Source of the DNA: Gammaproteobacteria bacterium
GTDB lineage: Bacteria; Pseudomonadota; Gammaproteobacteria; Granulosicoccales; Granulosicoccaceae
Direction of reading: 5' to 3'
DNA: 64,000 nucleotides
Assembly: GCA_002746645.1 (NCBI GenBank)
Contig: PDPU01000031.1
Span: 61,173 to 125,172, forward strand
Shown: positions 51,755 to 61,966 of the stretch, piece after piece
Layout of the letters: each line of letters starts with the position of its first letter
How positions within the stretch are numbered: position 1 is the stretch's first letter
Translations under genes and position numbers: made by a program
The notes under the pieces: generated by a model
Databases searched by the model: none
Seen by the model: the letters and a program-made list of their open reading frames with translations, nothing else
Told to the model about the DNA's origin: nothing

Positions 51755-52773
51755 CCAGCCGCAATACTCTCGAGCGTCGTCCGCGACACCCTGACCCCTT
51801 CCGCCAGATGCCGCTTTCTCGACGCGTGGCGGCGTGCCGACGGCAATCGCGTGCCTTCCTGTTCGAGAATCGACGCGAAGATGCGCTCCGCGCGGTCGAG
51901 ATGGCTTGCTTCGGTCCCGGGTAGCGCCGTATGCGCGGGGTCGATGGCCATCAGGAACTCGCCACCGAAGGGAGCATGGGTGCCAGCCCGGTCGTGCGCC
52001 GTGGCTTCGCGACTGCTGAGTTCGCCGATCAGAGGACCGGCCAGCAGTTCCACCATCAGCGCGATCGACGAGCCCTTGTAGCCGCCGAAGGGCAGCTGCG
52101 CACCTTCGAGTGCGGCGTCCGGGTCGGTCGTCGGTCTGCCCGACGCATCGATGGCCCAGCCGTCCGGCAGTTCGCGCCCGTCTCGCCGATGCAGAAGGAT
52201 TTCCCCGCGCGCGGCAACGGAAGAAGCCTGGTCGAAGACCAGCGGCGGGGCGTTCCTTCGCGGAAATGCAAATGCCATGGGGTTGGTGCCGAAGACGGGT
52301 GTTCTGCCACCGGCCGGCGCGACGTAGGCAATCGATGCCGTGAAGGCAAAGGCGACGAGATCAGCCTCGGCCAGGCGCTCGACCTCGGGCCAGAGCGCGG
52401 CGATGTTGTAGGCCCTGTGGATCGCGAGCGCACCGATGCCGCGTGCGCGCGTGCGTTCGATGAGCGGCGGCAGCCCTTTCTCGAGCGCCAGGGGACAGAA
52501 ACCGTGCCCGGCATCGACGTGAATCACCGAGGAGTCGCCGACACTCACGCTCGGTTCCGCGGTCGGGTTGACGTCGGCGTTTTGCAACGCCGAGACATAG
52601 AAGGGAATGCGAAAGAGGCCGTGCGACTCACAACCATCGCGCTCGGCGCAAGCAACATTGTGAGCGATCGCCGAGGCCTGGGCCTCGGAAAAACCCTTGT
52701 CGACAAGTATGTCACGTGCCAGTGACCTGATTTCATCGAGAGAGAGAATCGGGTCGCCGTGGTCGCTGTTCAT
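51751..52773 (-). CDS. Ldh-family NAD(P)H-dependent oxidoreductase (malate/lactate DH or piperideine-2-carboxylate reductase type)
   Basis: 340 residues from ATG 52773, preceded by GGGAG. Signatures of the Ldh_2 family are CAERDGCESHGLFRIPFYV, AIHRAYNIAALWPEVERLA, FGTNPMAFAFPRRNAPPLVF and PFGGYKGSSIALMVELLAG. Members reduce 2-oxoacids or cyclic imines; the closest impression is of delta1-piperideine/pyrroline-2-carboxylate reductase (DpkA/LhpD). The substrate is not certain. It sits 48 bp after recG on the same strand. Confidence 0.82.
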   Translation of the reverse strand: MNSDHGDPILSLDEIRSLARDILVDKGFSEAQASAIAHNVACAERDGCESHGLFRIPFYVSALQNADVNPTAEPSVSVGDSSVIHVDAGHGFCPLALEKGLPPLIERTRARGIGALAIHRAYNIAALWPEVERLAEADLVAFAFTASIAYVAPAGGRTPVFGTNPMAFAFPRRNAPPLVFDQASSVAARGEILLHRRDGRELPDGWAIDASGRPTTDPDAALEGAQLPFGGYKGSSIALMVELLAGPLIGELSSREATAHDRAGTHAPFGGEFLMAIDPAHTALPGTEASHLDRAERIFASILEQEGTRLPSARRHASRKRHLAEGVRVSRTTLESIAAG

Positions 52774-52821
52774 CGTGGTCTCCCTTGACGGCTCGTGCCG
52801 GCGCGATCGCGTGTGTGCGTC

Positions 52822-54987
52822 TCATACACCGCCATATTCCCGATTCTCCTCCCCCACCCAGCGTCGGATCAGTCCGGCCACCGCATCGGGGTTGTCAAGT
52901 GCCAGACGATCGGCCATCTCGCCGACGGCATCGAGAAGGTCGGCATCGCGCATGAGATCGGCAAGGCGAAAGCCCGCCAGCCCTGTCTGGCGTGTGCCGA
53001 GTACTTCCCCTGCTCCACGAATCCGCATGTCGGTTTCGGCGATCGTGAAACCGTCGTTGGTCTCGCGCATGATGCCGATGCGCTGGTGCGCGGTTTCCGA
53101 AAGCGGTGCCTGATAGAGAAGAATGCAGGTGCTCTGGGCGCTGCCACGCCCGACCCGCCCCCGCAACTGATGCAGCTGCGACAGCCCGAGGCGCTCGGCG
53201 TTGTCGATGATCATGCACGAGGCGTTGGGCACGTCCACACCTACCTCGATCACGGTGGTGGCCACGAGAAGATCAAGCTCGCGCGCCTTGAAGGCCTGCA
53301 TCACCGCTTCCTTCTCACGCCCCTTCATGCGGCCGTGCACGAGCCCGATGCGCCGATCCGGAATCGCTTCGGTCAGGGCACGCAGCGTCTCTTCGGCCGC
53401 TTCCGCCTGCAGGCTTTCCGACTCCTCGACAAGCGTGCAGACCCAGTAAACCTGCTGCCCTTCCCGCAACGCCGCTGCGACCCGCTCGACCACCTCGGCA
53501 CGGCGAGCATTGTCCACGGCGATGGTGGTCACGGGCCGGCGCCCGGGAGGCAGTTCATCGATCACCGACACATCGAGATCGGCATAGGCCGTCATCGCCA
53601 GTGATCGTGGAATCGGCGTTGCGGTCATGATGAGCTGATGCGGCAGGAGCCTGCCTGTGGCGCCCTTGTTGCGAAGCGCGAGGCGCTGATGCACCCCGAA
53701 ACGATGCTGCTCATCGATGATCGCCAGCCCGAGCTTCTGGAAGCTCACGTCTTCCTGGAAGAGCGCATGCGTGCCGACGACGATCGGATGCTGGCCCATG
53801 GCCACCGCTTCGATGGCCGCACGACGTTTGCTCGGCGTGAGCCTGCCCGAGAGCCAGCCGACGGAGACGCCCAGTGGTTCGAACCACTGGAGAAAACCCA
53901 GCATGTGCTGCTCGGCGAGTATTTCGGTCGGCGCCATGAGCGCCACCTGATAGCCGCACTCCACGGCCTGCGCCGCGGCGAGCGCCGCGACCACGGTCTT
54001 GCCCGAACCGACATCACCCTGCACGAGGCGCAGCATCGGCGCGCCACTGCCCATGTCATTGACGATGTCGAGGAGCACACGATCCTGCGCCGCCGTCAGT
54101 GAAAAACCAAGGGCATCCCTCAGTGGCCGTGAGAGTTCCCCCCTGGCTCGAATCACGGGTGCCTGCTGCGCAAGCGTTCGCTGCCGATGCTCGCGCAGCG
54201 CAAGCCGGTGGGCGACAAGCTCCTCGAAGGCAAGACGGCGAATGGCCGGGTGCAGCCCGTCGAGAAGCGCGCGGGTGTTCTCGCCGCGCGACGGGCGATG
54301 CACCGTGGACAGCGCCGCGGACAGTGCCGGCAACTCGAGCGTACCCGCTGCGCTCGTGATCGACAGTGGCTCCGGCAGGTAGTCTGCGAGACTTCCCTTG
54401 TCGAGTCGTGCCAGCGCCTGCTCGCTGAGCCGCCGCAACGTACCCTGCTGCACGCCTTCCGTTCCCGGATAGAAGGGTGTGAGCTCATCCCTGAGGGCAT
54501 CCTCGTCACTGTCGCCTTCACGCAGCAACGTGTATTCGGGATGCACGATTTCAAGCTGCCCCGGCCCGCGACGCAGCTCCCCGAAGGCATGCAGACGCTG
54601 CCCCGGGCGCAGCGTCCGCTGCTGCGCCTGGCTGAAGTGGAAGAAGCGCAGGGTCAGAAAACCGCTTCGATCGGTGACGCGCACCAGCAGCGAGCGGCGG
54701 CGGCGAAACACCACTTCGGCATCGAGCACCTCGACCGACACCAGCACTTCCTCGCCCGGCCGCGCATGCGCAATGGGCGTCAGGCGTGTGCGGTCCTGAT
54801 AGCGGAACGGCAGGTGGAACAGCACGTCCTGCACGCTTCGGATACCCAGCCCGTCGAGACGCTTTGCCGTCTCCGCTCCCACGCCCCTGAGCGTGGTGAC
54901 GCTGATGGTATCGAGTGCTGCGTTCAAGGATCCGAATACCGGAGTGCGCGGGTAACCAGGCGCAATGGCGCTACTGATCGCAAGCAC
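52822..54987 (-). CDS. recG: ATP-dependent DNA helicase RecG
   Basis: 721 residues from GTG 54987; a TTG at 54927 is a shorter alternative. The N-terminal wedge domain includes TLRGVGAETAKRLDGLGIRS and an OB fold. Helicase motifs are LVQGDVGSGKTVVAALAA (I), IIDEQHRFGV (II), MTATPIPRSLAMTAY (III), LLVATTVIEVGVDVPNA (V) and QLRGRVGRGSAQSTC (VI). It remodels stalled forks and Holliday junctions. It ends the rpoZ-spoT-ridA-recG operon, a conserved gammaproteobacterial order. Confidence 0.96.
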   Translation of the reverse strand: MLAISSAIAPGYPRTPVFGSLNAALDTISVTTLRGVGAETAKRLDGLGIRSVQDVLFHLPFRYQDRTRLTPIAHARPGEEVLVSVEVLDAEVVFRRRRSLLVRVTDRSGFLTLRFFHFSQAQQRTLRPGQRLHAFGELRRGPGQLEIVHPEYTLLREGDSDEDALRDELTPFYPGTEGVQQGTLRRLSEQALARLDKGSLADYLPEPLSITSAAGTLELPALSAALSTVHRPSRGENTRALLDGLHPAIRRLAFEELVAHRLALREHRQRTLAQQAPVIRARGELSRPLRDALGFSLTAAQDRVLLDIVNDMGSGAPMLRLVQGDVGSGKTVVAALAAAQAVECGYQVALMAPTEILAEQHMLGFLQWFEPLGVSVGWLSGRLTPSKRRAAIEAVAMGQHPIVVGTHALFQEDVSFQKLGLAIIDEQHRFGVHQRLALRNKGATGRLLPHQLIMTATPIPRSLAMTAYADLDVSVIDELPPGRRPVTTIAVDNARRAEVVERVAAALREGQQVYWVCTLVEESESLQAEAAEETLRALTEAIPDRRIGLVHGRMKGREKEAVMQAFKARELDLLVATTVIEVGVDVPNASCMIIDNAERLGLSQLHQLRGRVGRGSAQSTCILLYQAPLSETAHQRIGIMRETNDGFTIAETDMRIRGAGEVLGTRQTGLAGFRLADLMRDADLLDAVGEMADRLALDNPDAVAGLIRRWVGEENREYGGV

Positions 54988-55014
54988 GGCACGGGCCTTG
55001 CGATGTCGGCGACA

Positions 55015-55401
55015 TCAGTCGCCGAGATACAGGATGCCTTCGATCTCCACTGCCACGTTCTTCGGCAGTGATGCGATGCCGATGGCGGCACGTGCCGGAT
55101 AGGGCTCGCTGAAGCGCTCGGCCATCACTTCGTTGACGAGCGGAAAATCGGCGAGATCGGTCAGATAGACGTTCAGTTTGACGACCTGATCGAAGCTGCC
55201 ACCCGCAGCGACACACACGGCCTCGAGGTTGTCGAACACCTGCACGATCTGTTCGCGGACATCATCGCCGATGATTTCCATCGTTTCGGGCACCAGCGGA
55301 ATGGCGCCGGACAGATAGACGGTATCGCCGGCACGGACGGCCTGCGAGTAGGCACCGATGGCACCGGGTGCCTTGTCGGTGGTGATGGCGTTGCGTGGCA
55401 T
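55015..55401 (-). CDS. ridA: RidA enamine/imine deaminase
   Basis: 128 residues with GGGGAGAG before the ATG. It matches RidA throughout: [60 protein letters not shown] and [20 protein letters not shown] with the catalytic Arg. It hydrolyses reactive enamines/imines formed by PLP enzymes. The gap to spoT is 49 bp and to recG 27 bp, so it belongs to that operon. Confidence 0.95.
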   Translation of the reverse strand: MPRNAITTDKAPGAIGAYSQAVRAGDTVYLSGAIPLVPETMEIIGDDVREQIVQVFDNLEAVCVAAGGSFDQVVKLNVYLTDLADFPLVNEVMAERFSEPYPARAAIGIASLPKNVAVEIEGILYLGD

Positions 55402-55450
55402 GGTGGTCTCTCCCCTGAACGATCAGTGGAAGTATACCGGCAGTGTCAGC

Positions 55451-57934
55451 TCACTTCCTGTGTGCCTGCACCCGCTCCGCCTGCCACACCGTCGGCAGTC
55501 GCTGCAACCGCTGGATGACCACATCGAGTTGTGCGACCCCGCGCACCGACAGCTCGAAGCGCATGAGCATGTTGTCTTCATCGAGCTTTTCCATGCGGAT
55601 GTCCTGAATGTTGATGCGGAGTTCCGACAGCACCGAGGCAACCGCGACGAGGCTGCCCGGCTCGTCCACCATGCGCACCTCGACCATGCTCGAGAAGCCC
55701 CCGCGAACGGCATCCGCCCAGGCCACGTCGATCTCCACCCGGCCCTTCCTCTGCAGACGCAGCCCGCTCGGGCATTCGGCGCGATGCACGATCATGCCCT
55801 CACCGAGCGTCAGGTAGCCCTTGATGGGGTCACCCGGCACGGGCCGGCAGCAGGCACCGAGGTGCAGTGACTTTTCATCGGGCGCATGGATCTGAACCGG
55901 CGCGACGTCCTCCACGGGGGTCAGATCATCGATGGGCTGGCCGCGTTCGATCTCGATCAGGCGCGCGGCAATCTGGCTTGGCGCGTAGTTGCCGCGGCCG
56001 AGCGAGGCGAGGAGTTCGGCCGGAGTATCGCACTGATAACCGTGCGCAAGCGATTCCAGCGACTCGAGTGGCACGCCATCGAATTCCATGGCGTACTTCT
56101 TCAGCGCGCGACGCAGCAGGCGCTCGCCGAAATCGATGGCGCGCGTGTACTCGAGGTCACGATGATAGGCGCGGATCGCGCTGCGCGCCTTCGAGGTCTT
56201 GACCGAATTCAGCCACATCGGGCTGGGCTCGGCCTGATCGTTGTGAATGATTTCGACGGTCTGGCCTGACTCGAGTGGCTCGTTCAGCGAGTGCATGCGG
56301 TGGTTGACGTTGGCGATCACGCAGGTATTGCCGATGTGCGAGTGCACGGCGTAGGCAAAGTCCACGGGGGTGGCACCACGCGGCAACTGATAGATATCGC
56401 CCTTCGGCGAAAACACGAAGATCTCTCCCGGATAGGCATCGATCTGAACCTGCTTCTGAAACTCGACGCTGTCATTGGAACGCGCTTCGAGATCTTCGAG
56501 ACGACCGAGCCAGCGCCGCACATGCTCGCGCGTCAGGCGTTCGCTGTCACTGACGAGCGGTTTCGTGCCCTTCGCGTCGGCGCCAACCGCGCCATTTTCC
56601 TCACTGCCGCGTTCAGTGGTGGCGCCAGGGCCTTCCATCTTCCCGGCGCCACCTTCCGCAGGTTCGTCGTCACCACGCAGCCCACGCGAGCGATCCAGCT
56701 CCTGCAGCTTGTAGGCCCAGTGTGCGGCCACACCGCTCTCGGCCGCGTCTTCCATCTCGCGCGTGCGAATCTGCACCTCGATCGGTCGCCCTCGGGCACG
56801 GTTTCTGATGGTGGTGTGCAGGGACTGGTAACCATTCGTCTTCGGCATGGCGATGTAGTCCTTGAAGCGCGAGGTATCCGGGCGGTAGAGCTCATGCACC
56901 TTGCCAAGCGCGCGGTAGCAACTGTCACTGTCATCGGTGATGATGCGCAACGCCACCACGTCACGCAGTTCCTCGAAACGGTGTTTCTTGTGCTGCAGCT
57001 TCTTGTAGATGCTCCAGGCGTTCTTCTCGCGCCCGTACACTTCGGCCTTGATGCCGAGTTCCTCGAAACCGGCCGAAAGTGTGGCGATGAGATCGTCGAG
57101 AACGCCGACACGTTCCGCGTTCATCTCGTCCAGCGTGCGCTTGATGACACGGTAACGGAACGGATAGGCCGCTTCGAAACTCAGCTCCTCGAGTTCGTTC
57201 TTGACCTTGTAGAAACCCAGACGCCCCGCAATGGGGGCGTAGGTTTCGATGGTTTCAAGGCCCTTGGCACGTCGTTTCTCGGGGCGCATGGCGCCGATGG
57301 TGCGCATGTTGTGAATGCGGTCGGCGAGTTTGACGAGAATCACCCGGAGGTCGCGAATCATCGCGAGCATGAGCTTGGTGAAACTCTCGGCCAGCACGTG
57401 CTGGCGGTCACGCCCCGACAGTGAACCGAGCTTGGTCACACCATCGATGATGTGGGTGATGACCTCGCCGTACTCCGCCTCCATCTGCTTCCTCGGAAAG
57501 CGGGTGTCTTCGAGCACATCGTGCATGAGCGCCGCCATGACGCTCTCTCTGTCAAGCTTGAGGTCGACGGCACAGAACTCGGCCACGGCAATGGGATGGG
57601 TGATGTAGGGCTCGCCGGAGGCGCGCTTCTGCAGCCCGTGGGCATCACGCGCCGTGATGAAGGCGCGCTCGATCTCGGCGAAATCCGCGTCGCTGAAAAG
57701 GGGCGCGACGCGCTCGGTGAACCCGGCCCAGGCAGCGTTGATGGCGGCGAGGAACTCGGGCGGAAAGTTCGGCACCACGGCGCCACCGGAGCCGTCTCTG
57801 GCCGACGCATCGGTATCGGAGCACGGTGTGGCCACGTCGGAAGGTGAGCTGATCAGGCCTTCGACATCGGCGACAGCGCGTGCCGCCGGTATTCGAGAGG
57901 GGATATCAGAGACCGGCGGGGAGATCCTTCTCAT
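55451..57934 (-). CDS. spoT: bifunctional (p)ppGpp synthetase/hydrolase
   Basis: 827 residues, longer than E. coli SpoT (702). The HD hydrolase domain has H113, HD at 138-139 in LMHDVLEDT and [10 protein letters not shown], so it looks active. The synthetase has [13 protein letters not shown] and RFKD (356-359) in [20 protein letters not shown], the RxKD form of bifunctional enzymes. TGS (about 497-560) and a C-terminal ACT domain follow. Two extras are seen: a 50-residue low-complexity head and an acidic, Gly-rich insert (about 412-465) between synthetase and TGS. It overlaps rpoZ by 29 bp. Confidence 0.96.
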   Translation of the reverse strand: MRRISPPVSDIPSRIPAARAVADVEGLISSPSDVATPCSDTDASARDGSGGAVVPNFPPEFLAAINAAWAGFTERVAPLFSDADFAEIERAFITARDAHGLQKRASGEPYITHPIAVAEFCAVDLKLDRESVMAALMHDVLEDTRFPRKQMEAEYGEVITHIIDGVTKLGSLSGRDRQHVLAESFTKLMLAMIRDLRVILVKLADRIHNMRTIGAMRPEKRRAKGLETIETYAPIAGRLGFYKVKNELEELSFEAAYPFRYRVIKRTLDEMNAERVGVLDDLIATLSAGFEELGIKAEVYGREKNAWSIYKKLQHKKHRFEELRDVVALRIITDDSDSCYRALGKVHELYRPDTSRFKDYIAMPKTNGYQSLHTTIRNRARGRPIEVQIRTREMEDAAESGVAAHWAYKLQELDRSRGLRGDDEPAEGGAGKMEGPGATTERGSEENGAVGADAKGTKPLVSDSERLTREHVRRWLGRLEDLEARSNDSVEFQKQVQIDAYPGEIFVFSPKGDIYQLPRGATPVDFAYAVHSHIGNTCVIANVNHRMHSLNEPLESGQTVEIIHNDQAEPSPMWLNSVKTSKARSAIRAYHRDLEYTRAIDFGERLLRRALKKYAMEFDGVPLESLESLAHGYQCDTPAELLASLGRGNYAPSQIAARLIEIERGQPIDDLTPVEDVAPVQIHAPDEKSLHLGACCRPVPGDPIKGYLTLGEGMIVHRAECPSGLRLQRKGRVEIDVAWADAVRGGFSSMVEVRMVDEPGSLVAVASVLSELRINIQDIRMEKLDEDNMLMRFELSVRGVAQLDVVIQRLQRLPTVWQAERVQAHRK

Positions 57935-58199
57935 AGATCGTGGTATCCGGGATCGAGGTATCCGGCGGCATCAGCGTTTCGGGACCAACGGAGGGTGGCG
58001 GAGCGTCATTGAGCACTTCCTCGCCCACGAGGCCTTCGGCGATCTCGCGCAGGGCAATCACGGTGGGCTTGTCCTTTTCCGGATCTACCAGCGGTTCGGC
58101 GCCCATCGAGATGTTGCGCGCGCGCTTGGCGGCAATCAGCACCAGATCGAACCGGTTCTGCACATTTTCGAGGCTGTCTTCTACGGTAACTCGGGCCAT
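57906..58199 (-). CDS. rpoZ: RNA polymerase omega subunit
   Basis: 97 residues: [33 protein letters not shown] and [15 protein letters not shown] are the conserved omega core; the tail is Pro/Glu rich. It stabilises RNA polymerase and contributes to ppGpp binding, which suits the operon with spoT. A good sigma-70 promoter lies about 40 bp upstream. Unlike many relatives, gmk is not directly upstream; a CPBP protease and a lipoprotein gene lie between. Confidence 0.96.
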   Translation of the reverse strand: MARVTVEDSLENVQNRFDLVLIAAKRARNISMGAEPLVDPEKDKPTVIALREIAEGLVGEEVLNDAPPPSVGPETLMPPDTSIPDTTIYEKDLPAGL

Positions 58200-58567
58200 C
58201 GGGTATCTCTGTGAATGAAAATGCAGGATAACCCTTGATTATATCGGGTATTAGACGAAAGTTCAACCGGAACTGGAACCCGAACCGGAGCGGCAGACGC
58301 TGGATCACGCCGGCGAAAACGGTTCACGTGAATCGTCAAAGGCCGGTTTCCGTGATGCCGGTCACGCTTCCGCGCCGAAAAACGGTTCACGTGAACCGGA
58401 AAGTGCCGGTTCCTGCGAACACGGTCACATTCACGAAGCCTGTCACGAAGCCCGGCACTCGCCCGACGTCTTCGTCACTCGCGAGACGCGGAAAGGCACT
58501 CGGCACCTCGACCCGTACCCGCCTCGCGATCATGAACTCACCTCGGTGACACTGGCAACACTCAGGA
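58200..58567. promoter_or_regulatory. rpoZ upstream region with a duplicated palindrome
   Basis: This 368-bp gap has no gene. Besides the rpoZ promoter it contains a palindrome, CGGTTCACGTGAACCG (58383-58398, perfect 16 bp), and a near-copy GGTTCACGTGAATC at 58321-58334. The copies are 63 bp apart and sit in an imperfect ~62-bp tandem duplication (about 58315-58440). The palindromes lie 55-130 bp upstream of the promoter, where an activator or repressor could bind. Confidence 0.6.
58238..58266 (-). promoter_or_regulatory. sigma-70 promoter for rpoZ-spoT-ridA-recG
   Basis: On the minus strand, TTGAAC (58261-58266) is followed after 17 bp by a perfect TATAAT (58238-58243). It predicts a transcript start near 58231 and a leader of about 30 nt before the rpoZ ATG. 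Confidence 0.65.
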
Positions 58568-59455
58568 TCAACGGAATGAAGCGCCGCGGACGTTCGGCTC
58601 CGAATCCTTCTTTCCGAACCTGACAAGCAGCAGTGTTGAAACGAGAAAAACAATGACAATGACGGTTGTTCTGATACCGATGGTACCCGGCGGACCGTCA
58701 ATGGCAGTGATATGCAGTACGTTCAATACGCTGTTGTTCAAGGTATGAGCAACGATGACCGACCACAGATTTCGAGTCCTGCAGTAGAGCAGACCCCAGG
58801 CAATGCCAATGACGGTCGAAATCGACCCGTAAACGAGACAGGTGACAACACAGGTGAGCAAATCGGTCTGACCCGTCAGAAAATCCCGGACAGGCCAGAA
58901 GAGATGCCACAATCCGAAAAGTACCGCCTGCACGAGAACAGCCACCCTGACACTGACCCTGCCTTCGAGCTGAAAGAGCAGAAAACCCCGAAAGAACCCC
59001 TCCTCCATCAGTGAATTGACGACATTGCCGGCCAGCAGGATGGCAGCAAACCCCAGGCTACCGTAGACCGGTACGTCCGGAACAAGACTGTTTCCCTGCG
59101 GATTTACATGGAACGTCGGCCCCTGTCCGACAAGCAGGAGAAACAGCCATTCGGAGAAATAACCGGCAGCCAGGGCGAGAAGGATGATTGCCGTTCCCCA
59201 GAAAAGAGCCTCCTGCAACCGAAAACGATTCAGGCCAATGGACCGCAGCGGCAGACGATGAAACCACAGATACAGGAGAATGCAGATGATGCCGGCCACC
59301 TTGGTCACGACCTGTTCACCGAACCATTCATCGGAACGCAGGTAAAAGACGTCGACAAAACGGACAAGGAACAGCAACAAGGTGAAATACACTGCCGTCG
59401 CGATCCCTGGCGGCAGGAGCCTGGATGATTGCAGGACACGCTTGACTTCGTTCAT
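58568..59455 (-). CDS. CPBP-family intramembrane metalloprotease
   Basis: 295 residues from ATG 59455 (MNEVKRVLQSSRLLPPGIAT) with about eight transmembrane helices. The three CPBP (Abi/CAAX-type) motifs are intact: EEGFFRGFLLF (two Glu and Arg), FGLWHLFWP (FxxxH) and IVAHTLNN (HxxxN/B). Related enzymes cleave prenylated CAAX proteins or process bacteriocins and membrane proteins; the substrate here is unknown. It is more AT-rich than its neighbours and sits between rpoZ and gmk, normally adjacent genes, so it was probably inserted. Confidence 0.9.
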   Translation of the reverse strand: MNEVKRVLQSSRLLPPGIATAVYFTLLLFLVRFVDVFYLRSDEWFGEQVVTKVAGIICILLYLWFHRLPLRSIGLNRFRLQEALFWGTAIILLALAAGYFSEWLFLLLVGQGPTFHVNPQGNSLVPDVPVYGSLGFAAILLAGNVVNSLMEEGFFRGFLLFQLEGRVSVRVAVLVQAVLFGLWHLFWPVRDFLTGQTDLLTCVVTCLVYGSISTVIGIAWGLLYCRTRNLWSVIVAHTLNNSVLNVLHITAIDGPPGTIGIRTTVIVIVFLVSTLLLVRFGKKDSEPNVRGASFR

Positions 59456-59889
59456 CGGGCCATTGTAACCACTCGGCCAGACCCGGCTCGAGCTGCTGCG
59501 CTGGTACCCGCCTCCCAAACACGGGGTGCCGAACGATGACCACACGCACAGCGCCTTCCAACCGCTCGACCGCGGGCAGTTTCAGCAGTGCTTCGGAGCT
59601 GTAACCGTCAATGGTTCATCCTGAACGATGCCTCTCGGTGATCGAATGGTGTGCAAGGAAGATCATGTGTTCGTTATGACAGGATATCGAAAGGAAAATG
59701 CTGGATCTCGGCGAAGAGCCAGGCAGCGGTCGTGCCAGAAAGGATGCCAGCGCCGGGGCTGAAGCCGGAGGCAGTGATGGTGTCGGAAACGGAAGCTGAC
59801 TGGTGCAATTGATCAGGGCGCCGGCTGCGGCCTGATCTGCTTACCTGAATATGGCTGGAGACAATGAAGTGGCAACAACCGTTGCAAGA
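59456..59889. other. 434-bp divergent gap, no gene seen
   Basis: The gap lies between the leftward CPBP gene and the rightward lipoprotein gene. No frame looks coding and I found no repeat, strong hairpin or near-consensus promoter. It presumably holds both promoters. Confidence 0.5.
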
Positions 59890-61263
59890 ATGACATTGAA
59901 AACTGCGACAACATTCAACACCGTGTCCATGGCGCTGTTTCTGCTTGTGCTGCAGGCATGCGGGAGTGATTCGGATCCACAAGCGGCCACATCCGCGTCG
60001 ACGGGTTCGTCTTCGTCGCAGTCCTCAATCGCTGGTTTGCCACCAGATGCCTTGCTGGCGACGATTGAACTCGGCCCCAGCTCGATGGGTTTGCGCAGGC
60101 CTTCGGATGGCGCGGTTGTCGGAGAGCTGGTCGAGTTTCCTTATCCTGCGCTCGGGTACGAGTATTCGAATCATGACATCTCGCTGGTGCAATCAAAGCA
60201 GAAGGGAACAGTGGTTCTCTATACTGACAGTTGTTATCCCGAAGGCGGTGACTTCCCTACTGGTGGCAAGCAATTGTGCGCCATCAAGCTTTCGGTCAGT
60301 GGCGAAGTGCTGGCTGTTACCCTGTTTCCGCGTTACAGCAATGGAGATGGTACGCAAACGTCCACCAAACCGATTCTCTCACCTGATGGCCAGCACTACC
60401 TGCGGGCCGCTACGGCCATGGCCGAGAGCCCAGAGGACGTCCACTCTCCCAAGGGTGCGCCGATCAGGCTTGAAATAATTGATCTGGACGGCAATGTCGT
60501 ATCGACCTTTCCGGAGACGAAACATGCACACTACCTTGACAACCGGGGAGGCCGGTTCACCTATGACTGGCTGCCTGATGGCTCGATTGTACTGAGTCGT
60601 CATGATTTCGGGATTGGAACCGAAAGCGGGCATTACGAACTGGGGGATGAAGAACCCATATCCTACAACCCCAGCGAACAGACACTGACCATCACCCCGC
60701 CTTACAACCTCGAAGACACGGCCAATTTCAAGACCGTGGAGCTGGGCAGTTCCATTCCCAACGGAACCATCGCTCATCTTGCCTGCGCACCGACGCATCA
60801 ACGCTGCGCCATTCGCGTTGTCAATTCCGATCTCGATGAGGAAACCTTTTCAGCAATCCATCTGGTGCTGGATATCGACGAATCGAAACTGGTGGAGCCG
60901 GTGCGCTTTGCCCTTTCCAGCAACAAGACCTATCTGGAGGATCCCAGCTACCTGACGGACCTGAGTGGCTACGGCAACATGGGCGAATTTCAATGGTCAC
61001 CTGATGGTGAATTCTTCACATTCACGGTTTACGGCGAATCGGCTGTAAGTGCACCTGGCGGATTCTATGGTGTTGACAGGAAGTACCGATATATCGGTCA
61101 TTATTCACTCGATGCAGAGCCTTATCTGGTCACCAATCCCATGAGCGACCCCGTGCCGACCCTGCTTCATCATGTCCCCTACAGGCGGCCGGTGAATGGC
61201 TACGATACTGTTTCCGATGGCGATGTCGCAGAATCAACGGCGTGGGTGTCTACCGGTTACTGA
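59890..61263 (+). CDS. lipoprotein with TolB-like (PD40) repeats, function unknown
   Basis: 457 residues from ATG 59890; ATG 59851 would place acidic residues in the signal peptide's n-region and is less likely. The lipobox is LVLQACGSD, so lipidation at Cys is expected. A Ser/Ala-rich linker follows. The body contains LSPDGQHYLR, WLPDGSIVLSRHDFG and WSPDGEFFTFTVYG, spaced like PD40/WD40 beta-propeller blades, with three pairs of cysteines. Such propellers bind envelope partners or ligands. Base composition is lower in GC than neighbouring genes. It lies convergent to gmk. Confidence 0.75.
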   Translation: MTLKTATTFNTVSMALFLLVLQACGSDSDPQAATSASTGSSSSQSSIAGLPPDALLATIELGPSSMGLRRPSDGAVVGELVEFPYPALGYEYSNHDISLVQSKQKGTVVLYTDSCYPEGGDFPTGGKQLCAIKLSVSGEVLAVTLFPRYSNGDGTQTSTKPILSPDGQHYLRAATAMAESPEDVHSPKGAPIRLEIIDLDGNVVSTFPETKHAHYLDNRGGRFTYDWLPDGSIVLSRHDFGIGTESGHYELGDEEPISYNPSEQTLTITPPYNLEDTANFKTVELGSSIPNGTIAHLACAPTHQRCAIRVVNSDLDEETFSAIHLVLDIDESKLVEPVRFALSSNKTYLEDPSYLTDLSGYGNMGEFQWSPDGEFFTFTVYGESAVSAPGGFYGVDRKYRYIGHYSLDAEPYLVTNPMSDPVPTLLHHVPYRRPVNGYDTVSDGDVAESTAWVSTGY

Positions 61264-61342
61264 AGATACGCCGGCCTTTGCAGCAACGATCCGGATATGG
61301 TGGCACCGGATGATGTGGCAAGCGAACCCACTCGCCGAACCC

Positions 61343-61966
61343 TCAATCGCGCGTCAGCGACGCAATGAGATCCGCATGACGCTGCAACTGCCGCTCCCTG
61401 AGCACCCGGTGGCTCAGGATGATCGCCTTCATTTCCGCCAGCGCCTCGTCGAAGGCGTCATTGACGATGAGATAGTCGGCGTGATGATACTGCTGCATTT
61501 CGCGTACCGCTTCGGCCGTGCGTCGCTCGATGACCTCGTCGGCATCCTGGCCGCGTGAGCGGAGCCTGTCGATGAGCGCTGCGCGCGAGGGCGGCAACAC
61601 GAAGATCGACACCAACTCGCTGAGTTTCTGCCGAACCTGACTCGCACCCTGCCAGTCGATCTCGAGAATCACGTCGCGCCCGGCATCCAGCAGTTCCTGC
61701 ACGGCCGCCACACTGGTGCCGTAGTAGTTGCCGAACACGTCGGCGTATTCAAGGAAACGATCATCATCGATCATGGCCTCGAAGGTCTCACGATCGACGA
61801 AATGGTAGTCGCGTCCATCGACCTCACCCGGGCGCATCGGGCGCGTGGTGTGCGACACCGCCACACCAAGGTCGTCGAGTTCGGCAATCGTACGCTTCAC
61901 GAGGCTCGTCTTGCCGGCCCCCGACGGCGCCGACACGATGAAGGTGCGCGAGTGAGAATTCTGCAT
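61343..61966 (-). CDS. gmk: guanylate kinase
   Basis: 207 residues from ATG 61966, the usual length; ATG 61990 or 62023 are longer options. P-loop VSAPSGAGKTS at 11-21, GMP-binding SHTTRPMRPGEVDGRDYHFV, FLEYADVFGNYYGTS, ILEIDWQGASQVR and RLRSRGQDADEVIERR lid region. It phosphorylates GMP to GDP. It stands without rpoZ directly downstream, and no yicC is seen upstream. Confidence 0.96.
   Translation of the reverse strand: MQNSHSRTFIVSAPSGAGKTSLVKRTIAELDDLGVAVSHTTRPMRPGEVDGRDYHFVDRETFEAMIDDDRFLEYADVFGNYYGTSVAAVQELLDAGRDVILEIDWQGASQVRQKLSELVSIFVLPPSRAALIDRLRSRGQDADEVIERRTAEAVREMQQYHHADYLIVNDAFDEALAEMKAIILSHRVLRERQLQRHADLIASLTRD

Noticed and set aside
56291..57424. 377-aa plus-strand frame inside spoT
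   Set aside because: Antisense shadow; spoT carries every expected domain.
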